A stretch of 14,617 nucleotides of DNA from Streptosporangiaceae bacterium (GTDB lineage: Bacteria > Actinomycetota > Actinomycetes > Streptosporangiales > Streptosporangiaceae): contig JASHOI010000171.1 in NCBI GenBank assembly GCA_030041195.1, positions 1-14,617 on the forward strand. Direction: 5' to 3'. The notes under the pieces were generated by a model, which saw only the letters and a program-made list of their open reading frames with translations, had not been told where the DNA came from and did no database searches. A program made the translations under genes and the position numbers. Below are positions 5,965-13,911 of this stretch, piece after piece (position 1 is the first letter of the stretch; the number at the start of each line of letters is the position of its first letter).

Positions 5965-7175
5965 CTCGTATCCAGCCGGCGGAACACCACTTCTTGCAGG
6001 AACAGACGGATCGCGGCCGCGGCAGGGATCGCCACCAGGGCCCCGACGATGCCCAGCAGCGTGCCGCCGATCAGCACGGCCACCAGGGAGACCACCCCGG
6101 GCACCTGAACGGTCCTGCCCATGACCCTGGGCACGATGAAATAGTCCTCGGCCAGCTTGTAGCCCACATAGAACCCGAGCGTGGCCACCGCAACCGGCAG
6201 CGAGACGGTCAGCGCGACCAGGGAGACGACCGCGCCGCCGATGTAGGCGCCGATGACCGGGATCAGGTCGAACAGGGCGACCATCAGGGCCAGCAGGATC
6301 GGGTACGGCACACCAAAGATCAGCAACCATATATAGGTGCCGATTCCCGCGATGACGGAAGTCAGGAAGTTCCCCAGGACATAACCGCCCACCTTGGTGA
6401 AGATCTCGTCTCCGATCAGTATGACGCGGGTACGCCGCGAGTGGGGAGCGAGGCGGTAGCCGAAAAGCCTGATCCGCGGCATGCTGAACAGGAAATACAC
6501 CACCATGACCGCGATCGCAACCATGGACGCGGCCGCGCTCAGCACGAGCTTCCCGGCGCCGAGCACCCCGCCGACCAGCGCGCTGCCCTTGCTCGACAGC
6601 AGGCTGGAGACCCGCTGCTGGATGTGGTACTTCGCGTTCAGCTTGCCCAGCTCCGAGTTGTGGTCCTGCAGCGAGTGCGCGTACTGCGGCAGGTGATCGG
6701 CGAGCGAGGTGGCCTGGGCGACGAGCGGCGGGATCGCCGCGGCCACGAACCCGCCCAGTACGCCGAAGCCGACCAGCAGCACCGTCACCACAGCGGCCCA
6801 GCGCGGGAATCGGTGCCGTTCCAGCCAGGTGACGGCGGGATCGAGCCCGGCCGCGATGAACAGGGCCAGCCCGATCAGGATCAGCACCGACCGGGCGTTG
6901 ATCGCGAGCTCGACCAGCCCGACGGTGACCGCGACACCGGCGGCGGCGGTCATGCCGATGAAGAACGGCGAGCGGCGGTTGACCGGCCGGCCCAGATCGC
7001 CCAGCCCGCCGGTCTCCTTGGCGATCTCGGAGGCCTCGGCGACGGCCTCTTCTATCCGGTCGGCGGGCTCTTCCTCGCTATCGGGGCGCTCCGCGGCCTG
7101 CTGCTCCTCGCTGTTCTCGGCGGCATCGGACAGCGAGTCAAGGGCGGCGTTCGGCTGGCCCTGGTCGACGGGCAT
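5961..7175 (-). CDS. AI-2E/PerM-family transporter
   Basis: A 404-residue protein starts at ATG 7175, with AGGAG at 7182-7186 six bases away; the TTG just before is less likely. About 60 residues of acidic, Glu/Ala/Ser-rich N-terminus precede the first helix (FFIGMTAAAGVAVTVGLVEL). The usual PerM layout follows: three helices, a long helical soluble loop (SLADHLPQYAHSLQDHN...), then five helices. Family motifs are LFDLIPVIGAYIGGAVVSL and KLAEDYFIVPRVMGRTVQVPG. Members export autoinducer-2 in E. coli (TqsA) or act as Na+/H+ antiporters or uncharacterised permeases, so the substrate is open. The gene is first in a leftward pair with the flippase-like gene, joined by a stop/start overlap that implies translational coupling. 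It is divergent from the DUF1206 gene. Confidence 0.92.
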   Translation of the reverse strand: MPVDQGQPNAALDSLSDAAENSEEQQAAERPDSEEEPADRIEEAVAEASEIAKETGGLGDLGRPVNRRSPFFIGMTAAAGVAVTVGLVELAINARSVLILIGLALFIAAGLDPAVTWLERHRFPRWAAVVTVLLVGFGVLGGFVAAAIPPLVAQATSLADHLPQYAHSLQDHNSELGKLNAKYHIQQRVSSLLSSKGSALVGGVLGAGKLVLSAAASMVAIAVMVVYFLFSMPRIRLFGYRLAPHSRRTRVILIGDEIFTKVGGYVLGNFLTSVIAGIGTYIWLLIFGVPYPILLALMVALFDLIPVIGAYIGGAVVSLVALTVSLPVAVATLGFYVGYKLAEDYFIVPRVMGRTVQVPGVVSLVAVLIGGTLLGIVGALVAIPAAAAIRLFLQEVVFRRLDTS

Positions 7176-7214
7176 CAAATGCTCCTGTGGCGCTGGGTGC
7201 CCCGGCGGCGTTTT

Positions 7215-7239
7215 AGCCGGTGGCTAGGCCCTACCGGCT
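7215..7239. promoter_or_regulatory. Hairpin in the AI-2E/DUF1206 divergent region
   Basis: AGCCGGT (7215-7221) and ACCGGCT (7233-7239) are perfect 7-bp arms. The stem can be extended by GGC/GCC inside with a two-base bulge. It lies 40 bases upstream of the AI-2E start and so would be in its leader or act as an operator. There is no gene end nearby for it to terminate on either strand. Confidence 0.45.
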
Positions 7240-7346
7240 GCCCTGCATCGGTCTTCTCACACATCGGCGCCACCGGCCCCGGGGTGCCAGGGCGGTTTGG
7301 CGCGCCGCGTTACGGGCAGTTTTCGGCAGATTCTTTGGGAGGCACA

Positions 7347-8192
7347 GTGACCACGCGGTTAGCACGACGCAGGGGCCGGAGCGCGAGATACGCCGGCCGG
7401 CGCGCGGCCAGGAGCCGTTCGCTGGCACTGCTGGCCCGCGCCGGGTTCGCCGCCCGCGGCGCGCTGTACGTGATCATCGGCTGCATCGCGGTCGGGATCG
7501 CGTTCGGTCATTCGCGCGACCAGGCGGACTCCGCCGGCGCGGTGCGCCTGGTGGCGGCGACGCCCGTGGGCCTGGTCGCCCTGTGGCTGCTGGTGGCCGG
7601 GTTCACCGGCCTCGCGTTGTGGCGGCTGTCCGAGGCCGCGTACGGAGGGCCGGGGCCGGGCGAGCAGAAACGCGGCCCGCGCCTTGCCGCCCTGGGCAAG
7701 GCCGTGGTGTACGGGGTCCTCGCGTTCACGATCGTGAAGTACGCGATCGGCGCCGGGGCGCCGAAATCGGGCAACCAGCAGTCGGCCGACCTCACCGCCT
7801 CGGTGCTGCACCACCCCGGCGGGCAGGTCGTGGTCGTCGCGGCGGGGTTCGCGTTCATCCTGGGCGGCGCGTACGTGGCCCACAGCTCCTGGCGCCGGGA
7901 TTTCCTCAGGCAGCTCAACATGGCCGGAGCGAGCCCGCAGGCTCGCCGCATCGTCAGATGGCTCGGCCAGGTCGGCGGCATCGCGCGCGGCGTGGTGTTC
8001 GCCGCGGTCGGGGTGTTCCTCGTCGTCGCGGGCGCCAAGGCCCAGCCGGGCCAGGCCAAGGGCATCGACGCAACGCTGCGGGCGTTCGCGCAGACCCCGC
8101 TCGGCCCGTGGCTGCTCGTCGTCGTCGCGGTCGGCCTGGTCACCTTCGGCCTGTACTCCTGCTGCGAAGCCCGCTGGCGCAGGGTGTCCTGA
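7347..8192 (+). CDS. DUF1206 integral membrane protein
   Basis: The start is GTG 7347, with GGGAGG at 7337-7342 four bases upstream, giving 281 residues. The frame is open far upstream only because it shadows the opposite-strand transporter. An Arg-rich N-terminus (RLARRRGRSARYAGRRAARSR) precedes three repeats of a two-helix unit, the layout of DUF1206. Unit 1 is ARAGFAARGALYVIIGCIAV...LVALWLLVAGFTGLALW; unit 2 is ALGKAVVYGVLAFTIVKYAI...VVVVAAGFAFILGGAYV; unit 3 is VGGIARGVVFAAVGVFLVVA...WLLVVVAVGLVTFGLYS. Each unit starts with a small-residue-rich helix containing an Arg or Lys. The function of the family is unknown. A MarR gene starts 40 bases downstream on the same strand. Confidence 0.9.
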   Translation: MTTRLARRRGRSARYAGRRAARSRSLALLARAGFAARGALYVIIGCIAVGIAFGHSRDQADSAGAVRLVAATPVGLVALWLLVAGFTGLALWRLSEAAYGGPGPGEQKRGPRLAALGKAVVYGVLAFTIVKYAIGAGAPKSGNQQSADLTASVLHHPGGQVVVVAAGFAFILGGAYVAHSSWRRDFLRQLNMAGASPQARRIVRWLGQVGGIARGVVFAAVGVFLVVAGAKAQPGQAKGIDATLRAFAQTPLGPWLLVVVAVGLVTFGLYSCCEARWRRVS

Positions 8193-8220
8193 CGATCACT
8201 GGAAACATGTCGCTCTACGA

Positions 8221-8232
8221 TATACTGCCGCG
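8221..8232 (+). promoter_or_regulatory. -10 element of a probable leaderless promoter for the MarR gene
   Basis: TATACT at 8221-8226 is a 5/6 match to the -10 consensus. It ends six bases before the ATG at 8233, so transcription would start at or next to the A of the start codon. No Shine-Dalgarno sequence precedes the ATG. The -35 region (CTGGAA, 8199-8204, 16-bp spacing) is weak. Leaderless mRNAs are common in actinobacteria. Confidence 0.6.
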
Positions 8233-8652
8233 ATGCGTCAGCTGAGCCGCGAGGACTACGAGAACCTGCTGGCGTTCCGGTCCAGCCTGCGCCGGTTCCT
8301 GCACTGGAGCGAGACCCAGGCGCGCGCTGCCGGGCTCACCCCGGCCCAGCACCAGCTGATGCTGGCGGTCAAGGGGCATCCCGGGGCGCAGGGCCCGACC
8401 ATCGGCGACCTGGCCGGGTACCTGATGCTCCGGCACCACAGCACCGTGGAACTGGTCGACCGGGCCGAGGCCGCCGGCGTTGTGGAGCGGTGGGGCGACA
8501 ACGACGACGGCCGGGTGACCCGGGTGAGGCTCACCGACGAGGGCGAGGCGCGGCTCGCCTCGCTGTCCCAGGCGCACCTCGAGGAGCTGCGCAGCCTGGC
8601 GCCGGTCCTTGACGCGGTCGTCGCCCAGTGGGCCAGCCCGGTCAGCGGCTGA
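8233..8652 (+). CDS. MarR-family winged-helix transcriptional regulator
   Basis: A complete 139-residue MarR protein. The N-terminal dimerisation helix (YENLLAFRSSLRRFLHWSETQARAAG) is followed by LTPAQHQLMLAVKGHP, the HTH (IGDLAGYLMLRHHSTVELVDRAEAAGVVERW), a wing with the Asp/Arg pattern NDDGRVTRVRLTDEGEARL, and a C-terminal helix. MarR dimers bind palindromes and release on ligand binding; the ligand is unknown. It lies just downstream of the DUF1206 gene but seems to have its own promoter. Its last 11 bases overlap the end of the convergent small membrane-protein gene. It is a different family member from the fragment at the left edge. Confidence 0.92.
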   Translation: MRQLSREDYENLLAFRSSLRRFLHWSETQARAAGLTPAQHQLMLAVKGHPGAQGPTIGDLAGYLMLRHHSTVELVDRAEAAGVVERWGDNDDGRVTRVRLTDEGEARLASLSQAHLEELRSLAPVLDAVVAQWASPVSG

Positions 8653-9010
8653 CCCGCCCGGCGCCGAGGAACGTCACGGCCGCGCCAGCCGCGGCAAAGG
8701 CGGTCTCGATCAGCGCATCGGTCAGTGTGACGCGCCTCACCCGCCGGTCGGCCATCGCGAGCCCGGCCATGGACGCCGCGTGGGTGATGTCGATCGCCGC
8801 ACCGATCCCGAGCGACTCCGCGCTCGGGCCGCTTCCGGCGGTCAGCGCGGCCTGGACCAGGTGGCGTGCGCCCAGCAGCCTGGCCACGTTCCGGGTGCGG
8901 TGGCCGGCCGGCCGCCCCGTGCTCAGCCGGATCACCGGCCCGGGGAGCAGCAGCAGGCCCGCGCCGTAGCCGGCCCTGACCACCTGGAGGACGGCCGGGC
9001 CGTTGCTCAC
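8642..9010 (-). CDS. Small hydrophobic protein of unknown function, last gene of the GH15-SDR operon
   Basis: A 122-residue product from GTG 9010, whose last two bases are also the first two of the SDR stop codon TGA (9007-9009), a four-base GTGA overlap. Longer in-frame starts inside the SDR gene give an Arg-rich prefix and are less likely. Hydrophobic segments are AGYGAGLLLLPGPVIRL, LGIGAAIDITHAASMAGLAM and LIETAFAAAGAAVTFLGAG, suggesting two or three membrane helices. A basic loop (RPAGHRTRNVARLLGARHL) lies between the first two. I do not recognise the family. The tight coupling suggests it works with the SDR, which also ends in a membrane helix. Confidence 0.75.
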   Translation of the reverse strand: MSNGPAVLQVVRAGYGAGLLLLPGPVIRLSTGRPAGHRTRNVARLLGARHLVQAALTAGSGPSAESLGIGAAIDITHAASMAGLAMADRRVRRVTLTDALIETAFAAAGAAVTFLGAGRVSR

Positions 9011-10035
9011 CGCCGTCCCCTGCGCCAGCCGCGCTGGCCGGCCACGATCCCGGTGGCGACCGCGGCGCCTGTGCCGAGCGCCGCAGCGGCGGCGAGCCCG
9101 GCCGTGTGCTCGTCCAGCCACACCTGGGCGCTGCGGGCGTGTGATCTCGAGTCGAACACCCCGTGCGCGCCGTGATCCCGCCCGCCGGGTCCGTCCTGCG
9201 CCTGGTACAGGTTGTCCGGGCGGTTGTCGTCAACCCGCTGGCCGGTTTGCTGCGCGTCGTAGCCGGTGCGGGCCAGGTACCGGTCCAGCAGCGCCGGCAC
9301 GAACTTGTTGGCGAAGATCGTGGCCGCGGTGGACGCGCCGACCCAGTACTGCCGGCGCCGCGGATGATCGGCGGCGAACAGCACGCCGCGCGCAGCGACC
9401 TCCGGCTGGTAGATCGGGGGAACCGGCTGCGGGTGGCGGGGCAGCCGGGACCGCACCCAGGAGAACTGCGGCGTGTTCACCGCCGGCATCTGAGCGACCG
9501 TGATGTGCACGCCGGAGCGCTCGTGCAGCAGTTCGCAGCGCAGCGAGGAGGTGAACCCGTTGATCGCGTGCTTGGCGCCGCAGTAGGCCGACTGCAGCGG
9601 GATGCTCCGGGCGCCGAGGGCCGAGCCCACCTGCACGATCGTGCCGTGCCCGCGCGGCCGCATCCGGGCCAGCGCGGCCATGGTCCCGTGCACAAAGCCG
9701 AGGTAACTGACCTCGGTGACCCGCAGGAACTCGTCCGCCGAGATCTCGGCGAACGGTGAGAACACCGACGTGAACGCGACGTTGATCCACACGTCGATCG
9801 GGCCGAAGAACTCCTCCACCTGCCGCGCCGCGTCCTCCACCTGAGCGTGGTCAGACACGTCGGCCGGGATCGCGAGCGCCTTGCCGCCCGCCTCCTCGAC
9901 GTCCCTGACCGCGCCGTCGAGGCCGGCCTGGCCGCGCGCGATCAGGCCGACGTTGGCGCCGCGCTCGCCGAACAGGCGCGCGGTGGCCCGGCCGATGCCG
10001 GCGCTGGCCCCGGTGATCACCACTGTCTGGGTCAT
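9007..10035 (-). CDS. SDR-family oxidoreductase with C-terminal membrane anchor
   Basis: A 342-residue classical SDR. The NAD(P)-binding motif TGASAGIG is at 8-15, an acidic ADVSD at 58-62, catalytic Ser138 in QVGSALG, and YCGAK with Tyr151 and Lys155. The usual NNAG motif is changed to INVAF (84-88). The Asn that normally completes the tetrad appears as Ser110 (TEVSYLGFVHG), as in some sub-families with TYLG there. After the Rossmann domain comes a charged linker of about 60 residues, then a C-terminal hydrophobic helix (AGLAAAAALGTGAAVATGIVAG) and a basic end (RRGRR), consistent with membrane anchoring. ATG 10035 has GGAG at about nine bases, located in the last codons of the GH15 gene. It is the middle gene of a three-gene leftward operon. 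The substrate is unknown. Confidence 0.9.
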   Translation of the reverse strand: MTQTVVITGASAGIGRATARLFGERGANVGLIARGQAGLDGAVRDVEEAGGKALAIPADVSDHAQVEDAARQVEEFFGPIDVWINVAFTSVFSPFAEISADEFLRVTEVSYLGFVHGTMAALARMRPRGHGTIVQVGSALGARSIPLQSAYCGAKHAINGFTSSLRCELLHERSGVHITVAQMPAVNTPQFSWVRSRLPRHPQPVPPIYQPEVAARGVLFAADHPRRRQYWVGASTAATIFANKFVPALLDRYLARTGYDAQQTGQRVDDNRPDNLYQAQDGPGGRDHGAHGVFDSRSHARSAQVWLDEHTAGLAAAAALGTGAAVATGIVAGQRGWRRGRR

Positions 10036-10041
10036 GGCTTC

Positions 10042-11862
10042 TTACTCCATCCTTCGTTGTTTCGTGCCGGTCGCGGCGTGCCAGGGCGCCGCCAGCCGGG
10101 CGGCGCACTCGAGGACCATCGCGTGCACGAACGCCTGCGGCAGGTTCCCCCTGAGCTGGCGCTCGGCCACGTCGTACTCCTCGGCGTACAGGCCCGGCGA
10201 GCCGCAGGTGGCCCGGTTGCGCTCGAACCAGCGGGCCGCTTCGAGTTCCTCGCCCTGCTGCTGCAGCGCGAGCGTCACCACGAACCCGCACAGCAGGAAC
10301 GCGCCCTCGGCCGCGCCCAGCGGCCGCTCGTCGTGGCGGAACCGGTAGGCGTAGCCGTCCTGGGTCAGCTCGGCGAGGTAGGCCCGCAGGGTCTCGGCGG
10401 TGCGGGGATCGTCGGCGGGCAGCCCGCCGCGGATCGCGGGCATCAGCAGCGCGGCGTCCAGGCCAGCGTCGCCGGGGGAGCGCTGCCAGCGCCCGGTCGG
10501 ATGCACCGCGTGCCCGGCGGTGTCCGCGACGATGACGTCGGCGAGCGCGGACCAGTCCGAGGCCTGCGGCTCGGCGGTGCAGTGCCGGGCCGCGGCCCGC
10601 AGCCCGGCGGCGCAGATCAGCCGGGAGTGCGTCCACGCCTGGTTGTCGATCTCCCAGATCCCGGCGTCCGGTTCCTGCCACCGCCGCGCGATCGCGTCGG
10701 CGGCGATCTCGGCCGCCTTCCTGCTGTCGGAGTCCAGCCGGTCGCGGGAACCCGCGGCGGCAAGCAGGAGCAGCGACTCGCCGAGCGCGTCGAGCTGGAA
10801 CTGCTTGTTCACCCAGTTGCCGATCAGGTCGAAGCCGCCCGGGTAGCCGGGCAGGTCGAGATTGCGCTGGTCCGGCACCCGGCCGCCGCTGGTGGTGTAG
10901 GCGGGAACCAGGCCGGGGCCGTCCTCGTGCAGCCGGGCGGAGATGAACGCCGCGGCCCCGTCGAGCAGCGGCAGGGCGCCCGCCGCGGCGGCGGCCCGGC
11001 CCGCGTAGACCTGGTCGCGGATCCAGGCGAACCGGTAGTCGTAGTTACGCCCCTGCTCCGCCCGCTCGGGCAGGCTGGTGGTGGCCGCAGCGACCATCCC
11101 GCCGGCGGAACTGGTCAGGCCGCGCAGCACCACCTGGGCCTGCCGGGCGTCGCGGGGGGCCACAACATCGTCCAGCGGCGGCACCGCGTCGGCCCACCGT
11201 TCCTCGGTGCTGCGCCAGAGCCGATCCGGGTCGGCGGGTGGGTCGTGCAGCGGCTCGCCGGACAGCTCAAGGACGAGGTCGCGGCTCTGCCCGGCGGGCA
11301 CGACCAGGTTCATGGCCAGCACGGACGTCCCGCCTGACGTCCCGCCTGCGCGGCGGACCCTGGCCCCGGACACCTCGCCGGACCAGCGCACGTGCAGGCC
11401 CCCGGCGTGGCCGGTCCAGGCGCCGAGGCCGCGCTGATGGCCAGCGTGGTCGTGGCGCTTGACGGACCGCAGCCCGTGCGTGCCGAACCCGGCCCGCAGA
11501 TCCAGGACCACCTCGACCTCGGCCGGGCAGTCCCGGGCGATGATCCGGCGGAGCAGTACGACCCGGTCGCGGTCGCCGGGGAACGCGAGCGCCTCGCGGC
11601 ATTCGGTGATACCGCTGACGGTGATCCAGCGGCTGCGCCAGATGAGGCTGCCCTCCTCGTAGTAGCCGCCCCAGACGAACGTGTGCGCCGGCGTGACCGC
11701 GTACACGCCCTCCCCGCCGATCAGCGCGGAGAACACCGCGTCGCAGTCCCATCGCGGTGCGCACATCCACACGATGTCGCCGCGCGGGCTGACCAGCGCG
11801 CCCCGCTCTCCGTCGGCGATCAGCGCGTAATCGCGCAGCACGTGCGGGTGAAATTTGGGCAT
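10042..11862 (-). CDS. Glycoside hydrolase family 15 protein (glucoamylase/trehalase-like)
   Basis: A 606-residue two-domain GH15 protein. The N-terminal beta-sandwich (about 1-230) opens with HVLRDYALIADGERGALVSPRGDIVWMCAP. The (alpha/alpha)6 catalytic domain (about 240-590) holds NYDYRFAWIRDQVYAGRAA (273-291). The general acid is expected at Glu404 in AGIWEIDNQAWTHSRLICAAG. The general base is expected at Glu561 or Glu562 in GLYAEEYDVAERQLRGNLPQAFVHAMV. GH15 enzymes hydrolyse alpha-glucosidic bonds in maltodextrins, trehalose or similar sugars by inversion. No signal peptide is visible, so it is probably cytoplasmic, as for mycobacterial GH15 trehalases; trehalose versus glucan cannot be decided. 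Its TAA is six bases before the SDR start. It is divergent from the DUF6069 gene over 153 bp. Confidence 0.93.
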   Translation of the reverse strand: MPKFHPHVLRDYALIADGERGALVSPRGDIVWMCAPRWDCDAVFSALIGGEGVYAVTPAHTFVWGGYYEEGSLIWRSRWITVSGITECREALAFPGDRDRVVLLRRIIARDCPAEVEVVLDLRAGFGTHGLRSVKRHDHAGHQRGLGAWTGHAGGLHVRWSGEVSGARVRRAGGTSGGTSVLAMNLVVPAGQSRDLVLELSGEPLHDPPADPDRLWRSTEERWADAVPPLDDVVAPRDARQAQVVLRGLTSSAGGMVAAATTSLPERAEQGRNYDYRFAWIRDQVYAGRAAAAAGALPLLDGAAAFISARLHEDGPGLVPAYTTSGGRVPDQRNLDLPGYPGGFDLIGNWVNKQFQLDALGESLLLLAAAGSRDRLDSDSRKAAEIAADAIARRWQEPDAGIWEIDNQAWTHSRLICAAGLRAAARHCTAEPQASDWSALADVIVADTAGHAVHPTGRWQRSPGDAGLDAALLMPAIRGGLPADDPRTAETLRAYLAELTQDGYAYRFRHDERPLGAAEGAFLLCGFVVTLALQQQGEELEAARWFERNRATCGSPGLYAEEYDVAERQLRGNLPQAFVHAMVLECAARLAAPWHAATGTKQRRME

Positions 11863-12015
11863 CCACGCCTGCTACCCGGCAGCCTCCGGTCCATGCGGCC
11901 GGTTGCGCGTCGCGGCGCGGGTCCTGAGGCCATGTTTGGATCCGCCGTCGGTGGTGAGAGGATAGCGAATAGGCGTTCAGGGCAGAGACAAGCCGGAATC
12001 GGGCAGGTGAGACCC

Positions 12016-12588
12016 ATGACGGAGCCGATCACGCGCCGGAATGGGGGAACCCCGCCGCGGCCGAAGGTCGATGCCAGGCAGCTGTGGCCGGGCGGGGTGG
12101 CCACGGCCATTGTGGCGGCGCTTGTGGCGCTGGTCGGCATATTGGTGTGCCGGTGGCTCTTCAACATCGCGCTGCTCGCCCCGCACCGGGCCGGAGCCTA
12201 CGGTGACGCCCACACGACCGGATTCGTGCTCGCGGCCGCGGCGGCCGCGCTGATCGCGACCGCCATCCTGCATTTGCTGCTGCTGACCACGCCGCGGCCG
12301 CTGATGTTCTTCACCTGGATCGTCGGCCTCATCACCGCCGTGCTGGTGTTGTTCCCGTTCAGCACCGGTGCGCCGCTGTCCCAGAAGGTGGCGACGGCCG
12401 CCGTCGACCTGGTGATCGGGTTTGCGATCGGCTCGCTGCTCAACGGCGTGGGAGCGCGCTCGATCAGACGCCGCACCCCGGCCGGCGGGTACTCCTCGAC
12501 CGTGCCGGGCAACGGCCGCCCCGGCCCGGGCTCCGGTACCTACCCCGGCCGCTCCGAGTACCCGGGGTACCCCGGGCGTTCCTCGTAG
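12016..12588 (+). CDS. DUF6069-like four-helix membrane protein
   Basis: A 190-residue product from ATG 12016, with AGGTGAG five bases upstream. After a basic N-terminus there are four hydrophobic helices: VATAIVAALVALVGILVCRW, TGFVLAAAAAALIATAILHLLL, LMFFTWIVGLITAVLVLFPF and KVATAAVDLVIGFAIGSLL. The RPLMFFTWIVGL...A...DLVIGF arrangement resembles DUF6069 proteins of actinobacteria, whose function is unknown. The C-terminal 40 residues form a Gly/Pro/Tyr/Ser-rich tail with repeated YPG units (TYPGRSEYPGYPGRSS), probably exposed and disordered. Its stop is six bases from the end of the convergent hydrolase gene. The family name is a recollection; the membrane topology is clear from the sequence. 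Confidence 0.75.
   Translation: MTEPITRRNGGTPPRPKVDARQLWPGGVATAIVAALVALVGILVCRWLFNIALLAPHRAGAYGDAHTTGFVLAAAAAALIATAILHLLLLTTPRPLMFFTWIVGLITAVLVLFPFSTGAPLSQKVATAAVDLVIGFAIGSLLNGVGARSIRRRTPAGGYSSTVPGNGRPGPGSGTYPGRSEYPGYPGRSS
12561..12576. repeat. Perfect 16-bp palindrome in the YPG-repeat coding end
   Basis: CCCGGGGTACCCCGGG is fully self-complementary. It encodes part of the YPGYPG tail of the DUF6069-like protein, so codon usage alone may explain it. It also lies 12 bases before a gene end, where two genes converge, and with flanking CCCGG repeats could slow polymerase from either side. Confidence 0.5.
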
Positions 12589-12594
12589 CTCCGG

Positions 12595-13911
12595 TCAGGC
12601 CTCCGCACCGGCCTGGCCGGCCTGGTCGGCCTCGCCGGTCACGTCGGACTCGTCGGCGGCCCAGCGGAAGATTCCCCTGGCCATCGTCGAGGTTGCGGCG
12701 TCGGCCCTGGCCGCGAACACCCGGCGACGGACGCCGGCGATCGCGCTGTCGTCCGGTGCGGCCAGCCAGGCAAGCTCGGCAAGGTGCCCGGCCAGGCGCT
12801 GGGCGCTGTCATCGCCAGGGTCGGCCGCGGCGGCCGCTGCCAGCGCCAGCGCCCGGTCGGCGAGCACCGCAGGACCACCGGCCAGGCCCGCCAACTCGGC
12901 CGCGAGCGCCCTCTCGGGTGCGGGCTTGAGCGTGGCCGGGTTGCCGTCCCACCAGCCGCCGTAGAGCCGCCAGATGTTCCGGACGATGAACTCGGGCTCG
13001 TCATACACCGGCCGCAGGTACGGCCTGGCCTCCAGCCCGGCAGGCGGCCGCACGGAGTGAATGGCGTCGTCCAGGCGGCCGCCGCGGTTCATCACCTCGA
13101 GGGTCTGATCGACCAGCGTCTCGAGCAGCTCGGCCGTGTCGCCCAGTGCCTGCCGGACGCGGTCCGCGCCGACAACGGGCAGGCCGTGCCCGGGCAGCAG
13201 GTACTGCGCTCCCAGACCGGCCATCCTCCGCAGCGCGCCGGCCCATTCCCTGGGGTAGCGCTGCACCTTCTGCGGGTTGCCAGCGTTTGGCGACGCCCAG
13301 ATGAACAGGTCGCCGCAGCACAGCACCCTCCGGCCGGCCAGCCAGGTGATCGTGTGATCGTCGGTCTCGCCCTTCTCGTGCCGCAGCCGGAACGTGGCAC
13401 CGCCGACCTCGAGCCGCAGCTCGTCGTGATAGGTGCGATCCGGGTACCGGTACTCGGTCGGCCAGCGCAGCCCCCTGGCGCCGAACTGCCGCTGGTTGAT
13501 CACCTCGTTGTAGCCGGTCGTCAGCAGGTACCTGTCAAAGCGCCGGGGCACCGCCTCGTGCGCGACCACGACCGGGGCCGGCCAGCCGCGCTCGGCCGAC
13601 TCCGCCTCCCAGACTGGCATCCCGGAGGTGTGGTCGATGTGCCCGTGCGAGTACACCGCGGTGTTCAGCCGCTGTCCGCTCCACCGCCGCAGCTCGTCGT
13701 GGACCGCGGCCGCCACGAACGAGCTCCCGGTATCCACCAGGACCAGGCCGTCCTCGGTCGCGAACGCGGACACATTCGCGAATGAGGGCAGGAACGCGAC
13801 GCCGTCGCGGACCTCGGCCAGCCCGCCGCGGTGGGCAACCGGGTGATACTCGCTGCTGGTGACCTCGCCGCGCCACAGCCGGTCGGCGAGCTCGAGGATG
13901 TCGTCGGGCAT
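12595..13911 (-). CDS. Metallo-beta-lactamase-fold hydrolase, alkyl-sulfatase-like
   Basis: Numbered from ATG 13938, the frame has 447 residues; I prefer ATG 13911 (MPDDILELADRLW). The upstream start sits four bases after a 16-bp hairpin arm, and 13911 has a nearby AGGG. Zinc ligands are His98, His100, Asp102 and His103 (SHGHIDHTSG), His195 (GETDDHTITWL), Asp210 (CCGDLFIWASPNAGNPQKVQRY) and His251 (LLPGHGLP). The segment NIWRLYGGWWDGNPATLKP (321-339) and the Ala-rich helical part after it match the dimerisation region of SdsA1-type alkyl sulfatases. Those enzymes have about 600 residues, with a further SCP2-like domain that is absent here. No signal peptide is seen, so the enzyme is likely cytoplasmic. 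The substrate could be a sulfate ester or another ester. Confidence 0.88.
   Translation of the reverse strand: MPDDILELADRLWRGEVTSSEYHPVAHRGGLAEVRDGVAFLPSFANVSAFATEDGLVLVDTGSSFVAAAVHDELRRWSGQRLNTAVYSHGHIDHTSGMPVWEAESAERGWPAPVVVAHEAVPRRFDRYLLTTGYNEVINQRQFGARGLRWPTEYRYPDRTYHDELRLEVGGATFRLRHEKGETDDHTITWLAGRRVLCCGDLFIWASPNAGNPQKVQRYPREWAGALRRMAGLGAQYLLPGHGLPVVGADRVRQALGDTAELLETLVDQTLEVMNRGGRLDDAIHSVRPPAGLEARPYLRPVYDEPEFIVRNIWRLYGGWWDGNPATLKPAPERALAAELAGLAGGPAVLADRALALAAAAAADPGDDSAQRLAGHLAELAWLAAPDDSAIAGVRRRVFAARADAATSTMARGIFRWAADESDVTGEADQAGQAGAEA

Noticed and set aside
5922..7346. Long upstream extension of the DUF1206 frame
   Set aside because: It is antisense to the AI-2E transporter gene, rich in His/Asp/Gln/Arg with no family resemblance. 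GTG 7347 has a clear ribosome-binding site.
9847..11337. Open frame of 496 codons on the plus strand
   Set aside because: It is the shadow of the GH15 and SDR genes in high-GC DNA; the composition is Gly/Arg/Pro/Val-rich and no motif is seen.
11392..12015. Upstream extension of the DUF6069-like gene
   Set aside because: It is antisense to the GH15 gene; ATG 12016 has AGGTGAG at the right distance and the membrane protein begins there.
11863..12015. SigB-type promoters in the GH15/DUF6069 divergent gap
   Set aside because: GTTT and GGGTAG-like words occur, but spacing or position (too close to a start codon) is poor and no pair is convincing.
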